64,000 nt of DNA from Spartinivicinus poritis (GCF_028858535.1 NZ_JAPMOU010000011.1:100503-164502), one strand, 5' to 3'. Positions 53,592 to 63,638 are shown, numbered from the stretch's first letter. Notes: generated by a model not told the origin, from the letters alone. Translations and numbers: made by a program.

Positions 53592-54098
53592 TTACCAACT
53601 TTCTCCACCAGTACAGTCTCTGACCTGTTGGTCAGTCAACTGCCCTGTAGGCGCATAGGTTCCTCGAATCCAACAACGAGCTCCTGTTGAGGATAAAGCC
53701 AAATAGCCATCTCTATCTCCAGGTGAAGTATCTATTGGCTCTGCTGTCAATACATACATAGTAGCTGTCGCATTGTTTATTCTTAAGTTATGGGTTGGAT
53801 TATCAGGGTTAGCTTCATCAATAGGGACTTCATCTGGAAAAAAATCATTATTGGGAACACCTCCTGCACCCGCTAAGCCAGTATAAGTTGCCGGAGATGC
53901 TTCTGTATAGCGACGCTCCATGGCGTTAGCCATTTGCATTAAGGCCGACTGGGCATCAGCACGCCTAGTCCTCAATACATATTCCTGGTATGACGGATAG
54001 CCAACTGCTGCCAAAATCCCCACAATTGCAATGACTATTAATAACTCAATTAAAGTAAAACCCAATGCTAAAAGCCTCAACCTGTTTTGTTTCATCAT
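53592..54098 (-). CDS. pilE: type IV pilin-like protein PilE
   Basis: A 168-residue minor pilin. The prepilin motif GFTLIELLIVIAIVGILAAVGYPSYQEYVLRTRRADAQ follows a ~14-residue leader, with the peptidase site before Phe and Glu at +5. The C-terminal cysteine pair (RCWIRG, VRDCTGG) forms the pilin D-region. It is the last gene of the minor pilin operon and fits PilE, which primes pilus assembly. Confidence 0.9.
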   Translation of the reverse strand: MMKQNRLRLLALGFTLIELLIVIAIVGILAAVGYPSYQEYVLRTRRADAQSALMQMANAMERRYTEASPATYTGLAGAGGVPNNDFFPDEVPIDEANPDNPTHNLRINNATATMYVLTAEPIDTSPGDRDGYLALSSTGARCWIRGTYAPTGQLTDQQVRDCTGGESW

Positions 54099-54114
54099 TA
54101 TTTTTCTCTATTTA

Positions 54115-54495
54115 TTATTGTAGAGGAGGTGCCATTTCTTCAGGAAGCTCCCATATTTCATTAATATAACTGGTATCGCCAAACTTTTTGATCGTAAACC
54201 CTATTACCATACCTGGCTTTAAATCAACCAAGTTGCCAAATTCAGTTTTCAATAAATGTACCTTGGCGTTGTTCCATATACTAAAGTGCAGTGCGTCTGC
54301 CTCCAGAAAGTTTTTTCCAGTGTTAATCGTGTTAATAACTCTAACCTGCTCAAATTGAGCAGGATAATAGGCTGGTAAACTCTCAGCTACGATATTTTGT
54401 TGAGCAATATCTTCAGCACTGGCCATACCAACCAGCAATAGCAGAGGGACTAGATATCGTTTTAAGCACTTACAAATTTTGGCGAATTTCATCAT
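54115..54495 (-). CDS. pilY2: small periplasmic protein, probable PilY2
   Basis: A 126-residue protein with a signal peptide (YLVPLLLLVGMASA) and a small beta-type domain (VRVINTINTGKNFLEADALHFSIWNNAKVHLL, GMVIGFTIKKFGDTSYINEIWELP). Its place between pilY1 and pilE and its size match PilY2 of pseudomonads, which is needed for normal pilus formation. The assignment rests mainly on gene order. Confidence 0.7.
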   Translation of the reverse strand: MMKFAKICKCLKRYLVPLLLLVGMASAEDIAQQNIVAESLPAYYPAQFEQVRVINTINTGKNFLEADALHFSIWNNAKVHLLKTEFGNLVDLKPGMVIGFTIKKFGDTSYINEIWELPEEMAPPLQ

Positions 54496-54510
54496 TTTAG
54501 CTCCAGCACG

Positions 54511-57500
54511 TTACTCAACAAACAACTGTCTCCATGAGAGGCGTCCAGTATTCATTCCTTCAATATTAGCTCCAAAACCGGTTATTTCTCCTGTATGTTG
54601 CTGTATCACTATTCTGTTGCCAATAAAGGATGGATCATTAGGTATTTCATCCAGTCGAATACCTGACACAGAAGTACCATTGGGTAAACTATCCTTCCCA
54701 TCAAATTTTCCATCATTATTCAAATCAAATAAAACTGTGGTTTTGGACTTCCCTCCTGTGGTGGGATCAATCCCTATCAAGAAACCACCTGGTAATACTG
54801 CACAAGCTAGTGCTGGGTTTGGTATAACCGTTGTTGTTAACAGGCTGTTACCAATTAAGAATAGTCTGCGTACAGCTCGTTCACCGGGATATTCAATAGC
54901 ACCACCACCAGCAATCTCTGCATCAAAGTCCAGTCGCCATCCCATCAAATCATTATCTTTGGAGTAATCCACTGGGTTGTTGGTTAAGCTCCTAACTGTA
55001 AAACCACTGACTTGATCCACCTCATTAATAAAATCTTGTTCAACCAACTCACTCTTACTGACAGGATAACCACTACCAGTAAAATCATCCCAAATTCCAT
55101 ACATAGCCTGTATGTCAGTAGAACCAATATCATCTTCTTTAAACCAGGTACCAGTACCTACCACCACAATAACACCTGCTAGCCCTTGTTTGGGATTACG
55201 CACAACTATTGGTTGATTAACAATTGGCTGAGGTTTGCCGTTTTTATCTGTTGCGGTAAATATAATTTGCCGGTTAGCAGCATTATTCCAATCAACGGGG
55301 TTACTACTGGTTAAATCGAATCGCCAAACATTCCCTTGCAAATCTCCTACAAAAATATAATCAACTGTACCATTACTGTCATAATCCACTGCTCTGGGGA
55401 TACCTAAACCATTAGGTGTCAGGCCATCACTACTTTCTGCCTTACCTTTCCCTGTAACCGATTTATAATAATCCTGGTTGAGCACCCATTTACCATCAAG
55501 CCCCCCACTCAATTTAGCAATAAAAAGTGCTGCATCACCATCTGCACTGCTACTGTTATAGCCATTACCAAAAATGGCAGCCCAAATATGCTCACCACTA
55601 CCATCCTTGGCATTGGTCATAGTAATAATTGGGCGACTATAGGTGAATCCAAGATCAACATCATCCGCTGAAGTAAACTCCCACATCACATTATTAGAAG
55701 CACCCGCCTCCGTAGCAAATGTAGTTGGACTGGTAATATCCAAAGCAAATAGTCCTTTCCCACCTGCTCCAAGTGCTCCAATTAATACGGTATGCCAGGC
55801 ATTATTATAAAAAGCATCATTAATACTAGGCTTTTCATCCACATACATTTTATGAACATAATCAGGGAAAGTTAAATCAGTTAGTTTGTCAAAAAGCACA
55901 TTAGGCACATAAGCAAAAATTTCTTCTCCTGTAGTAGCATTAAAACCGTGGAGCATGCCATCATTAGCACCAACATACAGCATAGGTGTTCTATTACTAT
56001 AAGTAGAAGCAAAACTGGAATATTTATTATTAGTTGGATAGGGGGCATTATCACGCCCAGTAAATAAAGGAACACCAACATAACTCGGTGTTGAGTGAAT
56101 AATATCTCCTAACCTACCCTTATTTTTTAACCGGCCACGGAATTCGCCTTGATCAGCTTTATCACCTTCATGCGTCTGATCTCCTCGCAAATAAGCAAGG
56201 CGCTCGTCACCTATTTTTCCATCATTATCACCATAACCTGCAGGCAATGCAAAAGGCACAGGATTATCTAATAAGCTTTTTTGAGTGGCAGTTAAATGAG
56301 TATCATAATTAAAGGGAACGCCTGTTTTAGTACCATCTGCATTAACTCGGTAAGTAATAATATTACGATTATTAGCATTATTACCTGAAAGCTTTTCATC
56401 TAGCTTCTCAGCTGCTGACCAAAGTGTTGTATTCGTATCTACAACCCCTGTTGTTTGATTAACAGGATGAGCCAATACATCGCCATTATGTAATTTAGGA
56501 TTATACAAAGCACGATACGCAACAGAGTTTGTTTTAATACTTTGGGTATTAAATGCCACTGCACTGGCTGCACCAGAATCAGCTTGAATACCTCGAAACA
56601 TTTCTTGTAAACCAGTAACTAGCTGGGTTGGATCACCAGCACTTAGATAATTACCTCTCCCGTTGTAAGCTGCATGCAATAAATCATCCACTTTAGCCAA
56701 AGTGCTGTTGAAAGGGTTAGGCCAGTTAAATGCTGTAGAAGGATTGGTGGGAAAATTACTTACACTGCCTTTTAAGCCAAAGCCCACTGTAAAAGTAGAC
56801 ATATGCTGATGTAAAGTATCATCAGTTGTTAATGAAGTAGAACGTGCTATGTCATATTTAGTAGTAGGTACCTTATTATCTAAACCTGATAAATCAGTTT
56901 TGTAATATTTCATTGCTACATCTGCCAGCGTTTCACTCACACCATCAGCAAATGCGCCACCATCAAATTGATTACTACTATTCTTGTCTTGGTTACCTAC
57001 ACTAGGGGATCCACCGTTATAAAAACCATCAGTCATCAATAATGAGTAGTTTTGTTGGCAAGTACCAATGGGAGCTGGCTGGATAGGGCAGTTAGCACCA
57101 CTAGCATCAAATCGGTTACCTGACTGGCAGGCAAAGTATTTACCTACATCACGTAAATTTCTTCTTAGTGGGGTTCCTCTTGCTGGGATTGGCGTTCCAT
57201 ATATTTTATCTAATAGTGCTTTTTTATTGCCAGATAATGCAGAAGCATTCATTGACGCAACAGGGAAGTTATTTGCCTTAGTATTTATAGTAGTAAAGCC
57301 AATTCTGGCATTGGTTAAATCTTCCAAAACAAACCCTAAGGCTCCTTTTGCTACCAAGTCTCTAGAACGGTAATAACTGAACCAGTTAGCAAAATTTTGT
57401 TTAGTTTTTGCATCAGCATTTTTTATTCTAAATTCAGTTTGCTCTCCATTTTCAAAAAGACCATCACCATCGTCTTTCCAGGTATAATATTTAAATCCAA

Positions 57501-58053
57501 CACTGGAGCTGCCTCTTGGAAAAACCTCATTGTCTTTTGTTAGATCTATAAACTCTTTAGGGTCATAGGGGTTATCAGGTGCTTTAGTAACATCAATATT
57601 AGTAAATGGCTTGCCTTGCTTATTCAAACCAGGCCAAGGTTTATATTCCTTGTTGGGGTCAAAGTACAATTTATTAAAGTCACTGTTCCTAAACCGCCAG
57701 TTATTAGTTTCTGCCACATAACACTTAGATCCATATGTGTTTGAGTTAAAATCTACACCATAATAATAAGAATAACCACAACCAGGTTGATGAACGACAC
57801 TCCCTTTTGAACCACCAATATTTGTACCATTTGGCTGGTTAGCTATCATAACCCCCGAGGCCATTAATGCTTCCCAGTCCATACTACCAGAATCGTCAAA
57901 TAAAATAACAATATTTGGTTCAGCGCCTGGCGCTATTTCTAGAGCATTCTGGGCTAAGTTCAAAGGCCCAGAATGTGTTGTTGGTATAACCATTATTGAT
58001 GCAACTGCCAGCGCAATAGGTGTCCTTCTCATTGTGGGCTTGTGGCATTTCAT
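54511..58053 (-). CDS. pilY1: type IV pilus assembly/adhesin protein PilY1
   Basis: A ~1180-residue secreted protein. A signal-like hydrophobic stretch (PIALAVASIMVIPTTHSG) precedes a von Willebrand A-like region with a MIDAS-type motif (IVILFDDSGSMDWE). The C-terminal half is a PilY1 beta-propeller with calcium-binding-type loops (DYDSNGTVDYIFVGDLQGNVWRFDL). PilY1 is the tip-associated mechanosensor/adhesin of the pilus. The ATG at 58053 is preceded by GCAAGGGGT and is chosen over an upstream TTG. Confidence 0.93.
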   Translation of the reverse strand: MKCHKPTMRRTPIALAVASIMVIPTTHSGPLNLAQNALEIAPGAEPNIVILFDDSGSMDWEALMASGVMIANQPNGTNIGGSKGSVVHQPGCGYSYYYGVDFNSNTYGSKCYVAETNNWRFRNSDFNKLYFDPNKEYKPWPGLNKQGKPFTNIDVTKAPDNPYDPKEFIDLTKDNEVFPRGSSSVGFKYYTWKDDGDGLFENGEQTEFRIKNADAKTKQNFANWFSYYRSRDLVAKGALGFVLEDLTNARIGFTTINTKANNFPVASMNASALSGNKKALLDKIYGTPIPARGTPLRRNLRDVGKYFACQSGNRFDASGANCPIQPAPIGTCQQNYSLLMTDGFYNGGSPSVGNQDKNSSNQFDGGAFADGVSETLADVAMKYYKTDLSGLDNKVPTTKYDIARSTSLTTDDTLHQHMSTFTVGFGLKGSVSNFPTNPSTAFNWPNPFNSTLAKVDDLLHAAYNGRGNYLSAGDPTQLVTGLQEMFRGIQADSGAASAVAFNTQSIKTNSVAYRALYNPKLHNGDVLAHPVNQTTGVVDTNTTLWSAAEKLDEKLSGNNANNRNIITYRVNADGTKTGVPFNYDTHLTATQKSLLDNPVPFALPAGYGDNDGKIGDERLAYLRGDQTHEGDKADQGEFRGRLKNKGRLGDIIHSTPSYVGVPLFTGRDNAPYPTNNKYSSFASTYSNRTPMLYVGANDGMLHGFNATTGEEIFAYVPNVLFDKLTDLTFPDYVHKMYVDEKPSINDAFYNNAWHTVLIGALGAGGKGLFALDITSPTTFATEAGASNNVMWEFTSADDVDLGFTYSRPIITMTNAKDGSGEHIWAAIFGNGYNSSSADGDAALFIAKLSGGLDGKWVLNQDYYKSVTGKGKAESSDGLTPNGLGIPRAVDYDSNGTVDYIFVGDLQGNVWRFDLTSSNPVDWNNAANRQIIFTATDKNGKPQPIVNQPIVVRNPKQGLAGVIVVVGTGTWFKEDDIGSTDIQAMYGIWDDFTGSGYPVSKSELVEQDFINEVDQVSGFTVRSLTNNPVDYSKDNDLMGWRLDFDAEIAGGGAIEYPGERAVRRLFLIGNSLLTTTVIPNPALACAVLPGGFLIGIDPTTGGKSKTTVLFDLNNDGKFDGKDSLPNGTSVSGIRLDEIPNDPSFIGNRIVIQQHTGEITGFGANIEGMNTGRLSWRQLFVE

Positions 58054-58085
58054 ATTTTTTACCCCTTGCAAGCTACCCCTGCATA

Positions 58086-58679
58086 TTACATTTGTTTTGC
58101 GTACATACTTTGTAAAATTACTTGTGAGTCTGCCGAGCTACCCACCCCTCTGGCTGTAACACGAAATATTTCTATTTCTCCCAAGGCGGCAGATTCTCCA
58201 TAATTATCCTGGTTTAAAACAGCACTATCAGGTTTAATAGTGGCGTAGTTTTCTATGTAATACTCTGGATCTCCTTGTACATAATATCCAGTCATTTGCT
58301 GTGAGGTTAATTTCTGTGTATTTATATTTTTCCAGTTTTGCCACATCGCACCATCTGCAGCACTTTTTGAATATAAGCCATTATCTCCCTTATCAGTAAA
58401 TAGTGCCAAGGTCCCAACATTATCCCTTACAAAACCTTCGGCCTCCATCAGGGTTTTTTCTGCTGTCTGAAAAGCAACATTATAGTCTCGAAAGTTTGCA
58501 CTGATTTTTGCGTCAATATTAGCTCTATCTACTGCATTAATGCCTATAATAGATAAAACAAGCAGAATAATTAAACTAATAAATAATACAGCCCCTTGTT
58601 GTTTATCCGGTAGATTATTTAATCTTTTAGCAGCTGACACAGGTAAATTTTTTGCTTTTGTATATATAATCGCTAGCAT
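58086..58679 (-). CDS. pilX: minor pilin PilX
   Basis: A 197-residue protein with the PilX N-terminal signature QQGAVLFISLIILLVLSIIGINAVDRANIDAKISANFRDYNVAFQTAEKTLMEAE. It has the hydrophobic pilin helix without a classic Glu5. A C-terminal globular domain follows. It lies between pilW and pilY1 with 1- and 32-bp gaps, as in the Pseudomonas operon. Confidence 0.9.
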   Translation of the reverse strand: MLAIIYTKAKNLPVSAAKRLNNLPDKQQGAVLFISLIILLVLSIIGINAVDRANIDAKISANFRDYNVAFQTAEKTLMEAEGFVRDNVGTLALFTDKGDNGLYSKSAADGAMWQNWKNINTQKLTSQQMTGYYVQGDPEYYIENYATIKPDSAVLNQDNYGESAALGEIEIFRVTARGVGSSADSQVILQSMYAKQM

Positions 58680-58680
58680 A

Positions 58681-59784
58681 TTAACTACCTCTATTTCTAA
58701 GCTTTACGGTATGAGAAAAAGTACGACGTAATACCCCATCATTTTGGGTACCAATAGAATCGATAGAGTTAACTGTTAGATCTATTCTTGCAGTTATTAC
58801 CCTTTCAAACCCATTTGCAATAGCATCAACTTGGTTTGCATTCAGATACTGGTCAATTGTATTATCACCTTCATTAGGTGGTGCAGGGTTACTATCTACC
58901 CCATACACCACTTGCAGATTTTCAACTCCTCTTAATAACTCTTCAGGAACTGGTTGACCAGCAGTATTAATACCCTGTATTCGCCATAAGGAAAGCACTT
59001 GATCTCCTCTATTATTCGTGACTGCTTGATTATTAGTTGTATCCCAGGCTGGGGCTATATAATAAACAGCGCTAGCAAACTGATAAACACTTGATGAGCT
59101 CGCAACATAGCTTGCACCTGTTGATATAGGTGCATTTATATTACCTGGGGTGGCGCCTGTTGTTTTATATTCAATGTTTTGGTTAGTACCAGAATCATTT
59201 GCAGCGGTAACTTGAAAGAGTGTTGCTTTTTCGCAATCACTAATGATTGCTGCATCGTTTTGTGCAAAAGAACCAGTACCCTCTACCTGCATTGTTTTGG
59301 TTGGATCATTTAAGCTATTCAGGGTTACACCGTTACTGATCACTCTTTTAATTGCAACAACATCCGTTCCACCTTGAGGGGGAGGACGATTAAGCGCGGG
59401 TAAGTCTACCGTTAATAACGCTGGTAATGCTGGTTGCCAAGTAGTTACATTTGTAGCCTCAAAAGCTTCTAAACCCAGCGAAAGGTTTTGAAAAAGAAAG
59501 TCAATATTGCTGCCAGTATTTAACAAAGATGGGTTGTATACTGGAGCCGCACTATTCGATAAACAGCCATAATATCCAGACATGCGAATATCTTCACTGA
59601 TGACATCAATCGCAAACCGTGCATTATCTTGCAAGTTTGCAGTACCTTGAATAATACGATAGGTTTGTTGATTATTAGTAAACAAACTAATAATACCGCC
59701 TAATAATAATGCTCCCAATACTAGCGAGATCATCATCTCAACAATAGTAAAACCACTATTTTTATAGATTCTATTAGCTTTCAT
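58681..59784 (-). CDS. pilW: minor pilin PilW
   Basis: A 367-residue prepilin-like protein starting with a short leader and GFTIVEMMISLVLGALLLGGIISLFTNNQQTYRIIQG, typical of PilW. A long C-terminal domain includes VDAIANGFERVITARIDLTVNS. It overlaps pilV by 4 bp, indicating coupled translation. Confidence 0.92.
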   Translation of the reverse strand: MKANRIYKNSGFTIVEMMISLVLGALLLGGIISLFTNNQQTYRIIQGTANLQDNARFAIDVISEDIRMSGYYGCLSNSAAPVYNPSLLNTGSNIDFLFQNLSLGLEAFEATNVTTWQPALPALLTVDLPALNRPPPQGGTDVVAIKRVISNGVTLNSLNDPTKTMQVEGTGSFAQNDAAIISDCEKATLFQVTAANDSGTNQNIEYKTTGATPGNINAPISTGASYVASSSSVYQFASAVYYIAPAWDTTNNQAVTNNRGDQVLSLWRIQGINTAGQPVPEELLRGVENLQVVYGVDSNPAPPNEGDNTIDQYLNANQVDAIANGFERVITARIDLTVNSIDSIGTQNDGVLRRTFSHTVKLRNRGS

Positions 59785-60431
59785 ATATCCGTAACCATAG
59801 TATAATTAGAGCGCTTGTTAACCCCTGTATTGGCTGGATCATTAGGGTCTGTTACGTTGGTTGGATCGGCCCATTCAATTGAGATGGTATAACGGGTTGT
59901 ACTCCCTGTAACGACTCTTGTAATAGAGCCAGTACCATCACTTAATAAGCCTTGTAGCTGAGTATTTTGGAACTGATTATTCGCTGGATTTAATACACTT
60001 GAGGTAAAAGTTACACAGTTTCCATTTTGATTAAAACGACCTAATAAACATTTCCACTGAGCTAAGTCGTAATCTCTTAATGCATTGGCATTACAAGTTC
60101 CAGTTTCACAGCTATTAGCTGCTACACTAGGAGCATCGTTAATACCTGTTGTATAGTCTGCAGTAGGGTTTGCTCTAATTCTGTCTAAAATATTATTTGC
60201 CAAAAATACTGCATAGCTTCTATCAAAAGACTGGCTATTATTTTTTAAACCAACCGCTTGCAATCCTGCCAAACCCAATAAACCAATCGATAGCACAAGA
60301 ATAGAAATTAATATTTCCATTATCCCAATGCCTTGCTGTCGATAAATTTTCATTTCATCGACTATTTTATGCTGTTTCCTAATTATCCTGTGCTTTTCTG
60401 AAACCCTATAAGTGTTTGAATTTTCCATCAT
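59781..60431 (-). CDS. pilV: minor pilin PilV
   Basis: A 216-residue protein with a long polar leader and the prepilin region GIGIMEILISILVLSIGLLGLAGLQAVGLKNNSQSFDRS, characteristic of PilV. The in-frame ATG at 60353 would give a shorter leader, but the ATG at 60431 overlaps the stop of the upstream gene, favouring coupled translation. Confidence 0.9.
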   Translation of the reverse strand: MMENSNTYRVSEKHRIIRKQHKIVDEMKIYRQQGIGIMEILISILVLSIGLLGLAGLQAVGLKNNSQSFDRSYAVFLANNILDRIRANPTADYTTGINDAPSVAANSCETGTCNANALRDYDLAQWKCLLGRFNQNGNCVTFTSSVLNPANNQFQNTQLQGLLSDGTGSITRVVTGSTTRYTISIEWADPTNVTDPNDPANTGVNKRSNYTMVTDI

Positions 60432-60892
60432 AATTTCTCTATACGAGTAACACCAGAGCGAGTGATTGTTACCAAACGGCTGGTTGTACTACCAGGTATT
60501 TGGATATCAACGTTATCTTGATTAGTTGCTAGAAAACCACGGGCATTAAAGGTAATCGTATTAATATTACCAGTACTATTTAAACTAATATTTTGTTGGT
60601 TCAATGAGGGAAAGTCTCTGATAACATTATTTGCCGCATCTTGAACTGTCCAGCCTCTCCCCCATTCATTATTATTATCCGTTGCATCTTTAGCTACAAC
60701 ACTAACTTGCACACCTCTTTTAATAGCTTCATTACGTGCTATCGCTAACGCTCCAATAAAAGAATTAGCGGTTGTAGTTAGCCGATTTTCATTAATCATA
60801 TTATTAAAAGCAGGGTAAGCAACACCTAAGAGAATAGAAGCAATAGCTAACGTGATTAACATTTCAATGAGCGTAAAACCTGTTGTCCGCAT
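60428..60892 (-). CDS. FimT/FimU (GspH-type) pseudopilin
   Basis: A 154-residue prepilin-like protein. It opens with TTGFTLIEMLITLAIASILLGVAYPAF and has the GspH/FimT middle, NSFIGALAIARNEAIKRGVQVSV, with WGRGWTVQD. It is the first gene of the minor pilin operon. Whether it is FimU or FimT cannot be decided from the sequence alone. Confidence 0.88.
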   Translation of the reverse strand: MRTTGFTLIEMLITLAIASILLGVAYPAFNNMINENRLTTTANSFIGALAIARNEAIKRGVQVSVVAKDATDNNNEWGRGWTVQDAANNVIRDFPSLNQQNISLNSTGNINTITFNARGFLATNQDNVDIQIPGSTTSRLVTITRSGVTRIEKL

Positions 60893-61530
60893 ATATCCTT
60901 TTCTCCATGCATGTTGATTCGCTCTTCTAATAAATAAGTTAGTACACTGAGAATTTTACGGTTGCGTAAAAGACAAGCCACAAATTTTTAGTGATGAGTG
61001 GCCATTCTTATTATGAATTGCATCAAATATCAGTGCCAATTAGTCATCATTGTTATATAGCATATACGCCAATTTTTTATATTTGACGTATTAATTAGAT
61101 ATAACTGTCAAATTTATGTCTATATTTGAAATATACCCGTCGCGAATCATTTTTAGGCTTTGTTATCATCGTTCCTAATCACCAAGGATGGTGTGAATAC
61201 AGTTAATACATTATGACATGGATGTCATGTATTAGGGCAATGCAGGAACAATTGCCGAGGAGCATTTAACTGTCACCCCAATCACCTATTGCAATAGGCT
61301 CATGAGGCTTCGTCACTTGTTGTCCTCACCTAAAAACCCTTCGCATTGGGTATAGATGACAAGAATAAAATTCGTTACCCAGAGACATTATCAGCTTATT
61401 AATCCCTCTTTTTAAGAGGCTTTAGTATGGATACCAAACTAACAAATAATTTCGTAATTAGTCCAATCTTGCTTCTATACTTACAATGGTGGTTACCGTT
61501 TTTTGAAAGCTGTTTGATGAAAGTTATACA
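60893..61530. other. 638-bp intergenic stretch containing a TATACCC-ended element
   Basis: It lies between the divergent pilin operon and the DUF2235–PilZ gene. A 223-bp element with terminal inverted repeats is at 61132-61354. A small hairpin CCTCTTTTTAAGAGG lies near 61408. A short frame from ATG 61427 overlaps the next gene and is not supported. Confidence 0.6.
61132..61354. repeat. 223-bp MITE-like element with TATACCC terminal inverted repeats
   Basis: The left end TATACCCGTCGCGAATCATT plus TTTAGG is matched in inverted orientation by CCTAAAAACCCTTCGCATTG plus GGTATA at the right end. There is no coding capacity. The first ~60 bp recur at 63814-63875. Confidence 0.6.
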
Positions 61531-62940
61531 ATGGCCAAACGAATTATCTTATGCTGTGATGGCACTTGGAACCGGCCAGATCAAATAGACAAAAAGACTA
61601 AACGCATGATTCCAACTAATGTGGTTAAAATCATGCGGGCAATTGAGCCAATGGCTTATTCAGGCCCTGGTTTGCGCTTAAAAATTCCCCAAGTGGTTTT
61701 CTATGACCCGGGTATAGGCACTGAAGGACTGATTGAAAGATATCTAGGAGGCTTTACTGGCTATGGTATTTCACGCAACATTCTGCAAGCCTACCGATTT
61801 CTTGCCAATAACTACTGTAAAGGAGATGATATTTACTGCTTTGGGTTTAGTAGAGGTGCCTATACTATCCGGGCACTCTGTGGGCTTATTGGGTTAATTG
61901 GGTTATTAAATAAAAATGACTTAGACCTGTTATCAAAAGCTTACAAATATTATCGTATGTCTCCAGAACAACGGTTTCTGACCAATGAGCATGAAGACTA
62001 TTTACATATAAAACAGATTTCTAACAATAATATTTCCATCCGCTTTCTAGGTGTTTGGGATACCGTAGGTGCATTAGGCATTCCCTTACCCTTTTTACAA
62101 AAACTGTCGCATAAATACTGGGTTGGTTTTTTTGACACTAAGCTTGGCAATAATGTTAAATTTGCCCGCCAGGCTATCGCGATTGATGAAAAGCGCGGCC
62201 CCTTTGACCCTGACCTCTGGACTAATTCTACTGCCGAGTTATCACCAGACCAAAATATAAAACAAGTTTGGTTCAGTGGGGTTCATGCTAATGTTGGCGG
62301 TGGTTATACTGATTCCTATTTGTCAGACCAAGCCTTATTGTGGATGATGGGAGAGGCCAGTGAAGCAGGCTTACAATTTAATGCCCAAATGGTGTCTGAT
62401 ATTGAGAGATATACACAAGAAATAGAAAACACTTTGGACGAGTCATTCCCAGCTATCAATCAGACCTATTCACTATTTTATCACTTGTTTGATCTAATTA
62501 GACTAAAAAAACCTGGCCGGGCAATTGGAACTAGCCAACGCCATAAAAAAGGGCTACTACCTGCTTTGAATGAGTTTATTCATCCTAGCGTTGAAAAGTT
62601 AATGGAGCTAAATAAAAATTATCAGCCAGAGAACATACTCAAAGCACTCGATTATGACGAAATACAATACTTAGGCATTGGCCCTGGCGCTAATCAACCC
62701 CAAGATCGCCGTATTTATCCGCGCATCAACTGTTACGAGCCAGCTGAAATTGATGCTGGTAGTGGCCACGAGCACATCCATTGTACTATTGTCAATCAGT
62801 CTGCCGGCGGTGCAGCGATATGTTGTGAAGAGCCGTTAAAACTTGGCCAGGTGGTTCAGTTGAATCGGTTGAGCAACTCCAAGGTTGGTAAAGTAGTTTG
62901 GCAGCACCAAGACAACGTAGGAATAAAATATGCTGCTTAG
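61531..62940 (+). CDS. DUF2235 alpha/beta hydrolase fused to a C-terminal PilZ domain
   Basis: A 469-residue protein. Residues 1-~370 are a DUF2235 domain, as in Tle1-type phospholipase effectors: RIILCCDGTWNRPDQ, the nucleophile elbow GFSRG in DIYCFGFSRGAYTIRAL, FLGVWDTVGALG (Asp) and WFSGVHANVGGGY (His). Residues ~393-469 are a PilZ domain with the c-di-GMP-binding RxxxR (RRIYPR at 393-398) and NxSxxG (NQSAGG at 422-427) motifs. There is no signal peptide. The enzyme is probably a cytoplasmic lipid or ester hydrolase whose activity is controlled by c-di-GMP. It is divergent from the pilus operon. Confidence 0.88.
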   Translation: MAKRIILCCDGTWNRPDQIDKKTKRMIPTNVVKIMRAIEPMAYSGPGLRLKIPQVVFYDPGIGTEGLIERYLGGFTGYGISRNILQAYRFLANNYCKGDDIYCFGFSRGAYTIRALCGLIGLIGLLNKNDLDLLSKAYKYYRMSPEQRFLTNEHEDYLHIKQISNNNISIRFLGVWDTVGALGIPLPFLQKLSHKYWVGFFDTKLGNNVKFARQAIAIDEKRGPFDPDLWTNSTAELSPDQNIKQVWFSGVHANVGGGYTDSYLSDQALLWMMGEASEAGLQFNAQMVSDIERYTQEIENTLDESFPAINQTYSLFYHLFDLIRLKKPGRAIGTSQRHKKGLLPALNEFIHPSVEKLMELNKNYQPENILKALDYDEIQYLGIGPGANQPQDRRIYPRINCYEPAEIDAGSGHEHIHCTIVNQSAGGAAICCEEPLKLGQVVQLNRLSNSKVGKVVWQHQDNVGIKYAA

Positions 62941-62957
62941 TGCTAATCATCCATGCA

Positions 62958-63176
62958 TTAACAACGTCCTTTTTTCGCTTGACCTGGCGGGCAGAATTTA
63001 CCGTTGCTAGGTGATGACCCTGGTTCAATGTGAATTGTCTCTGGCACATCAACTTCCACTTCACCTGTTCGAGGGTGAATCGTGCATCCAGCGACCCAAA
63101 CCACAAGGCTTATACACAGGATTATTTGTAGCTTCTTTAGTGATTTTTTTAGCTGATTCAATTTTCTTAATTTCAC
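62958..63176 (-). CDS. small lipoprotein, unknown function
   Basis: A 72-residue protein starting with GTG. A basic N-terminus is followed by a hydrophobic segment and a lipobox VAGC (lipidated Cys31). The mature part is short and acidic, with IHPRTGEVEVDVPETIHIEPG and two C-terminal cysteines (KFCPPGQAKKGRC). It has the look of a small outer-membrane lipoprotein. No family function is known to me. Confidence 0.7.
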   Translation of the reverse strand: MKLRKLNQLKKSLKKLQIILCISLVVWVAGCTIHPRTGEVEVDVPETIHIEPGSSPSNGKFCPPGQAKKGRC

Positions 63177-63383
63177 TTATATAAGCCTCTATTTGGTTTA
63201 TATAGACCCAATAGTTCCAGCCTTTTTTAGGCTATCAGTAAATTATTTTTATAAGCGATTCATGAAACAAAAAAGCAATTGATGAAACCTTATAATATAA
63301 CAACTTACCAGGCTTCCTATCACTAAACTGTTAAGAGCTTTTCAAAAATAAAATTGACAGCTTCTTGAATATGTAATCAGCTA

Positions 63384-63638
63384 TTATTCAACTTGGGCTA
63401 CTGTTTGTTTATGAGAATATTTAAAATACTTTTCTAAAACAGTAGAAGAGGCCAAAGATAAAAATTCAATATAATCATTTACTCCGTGCATAGCAGAGTT
63501 TTTGTCATAATAAGGGCCTATCGTTTCACCCTCTCTAGTATAAAAATACCAGCCATGGCTTGCTTTAAAATAACGGTCAGAAAGTCTTCTTGCATAGATG
63601 CTGACTTCGCTTTGATTGTCATCTTTTCGTAACTTCAT
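63384..63638 (-). CDS. small DUF6316-like protein
   Basis: An 84-residue soluble protein centred on RRLSDRYFKASHGWYFYTREGETIGPYYDKNSAMHGVNDYIEFL. The WYF.TREG..GPY pattern matches, from memory, a small gammaproteobacterial family labelled DUF6316. Function is unknown. It is a single gene with an A/G-rich upstream region (AGGAAGAAAAGC). Confidence 0.65.
   Translation of the reverse strand: MKLRKDDNQSEVSIYARRLSDRYFKASHGWYFYTREGETIGPYYDKNSAMHGVNDYIEFLSLASSTVLEKYFKYSHKQTVAQVE

Noticed and set aside
61427..61590. Short 54-residue frame beginning ATG 61427 before the DUF2235–PilZ gene
   Set aside because: It overlaps the start of a well-supported gene in another frame, lacks a good ribosome-binding site and has no recognisable features.
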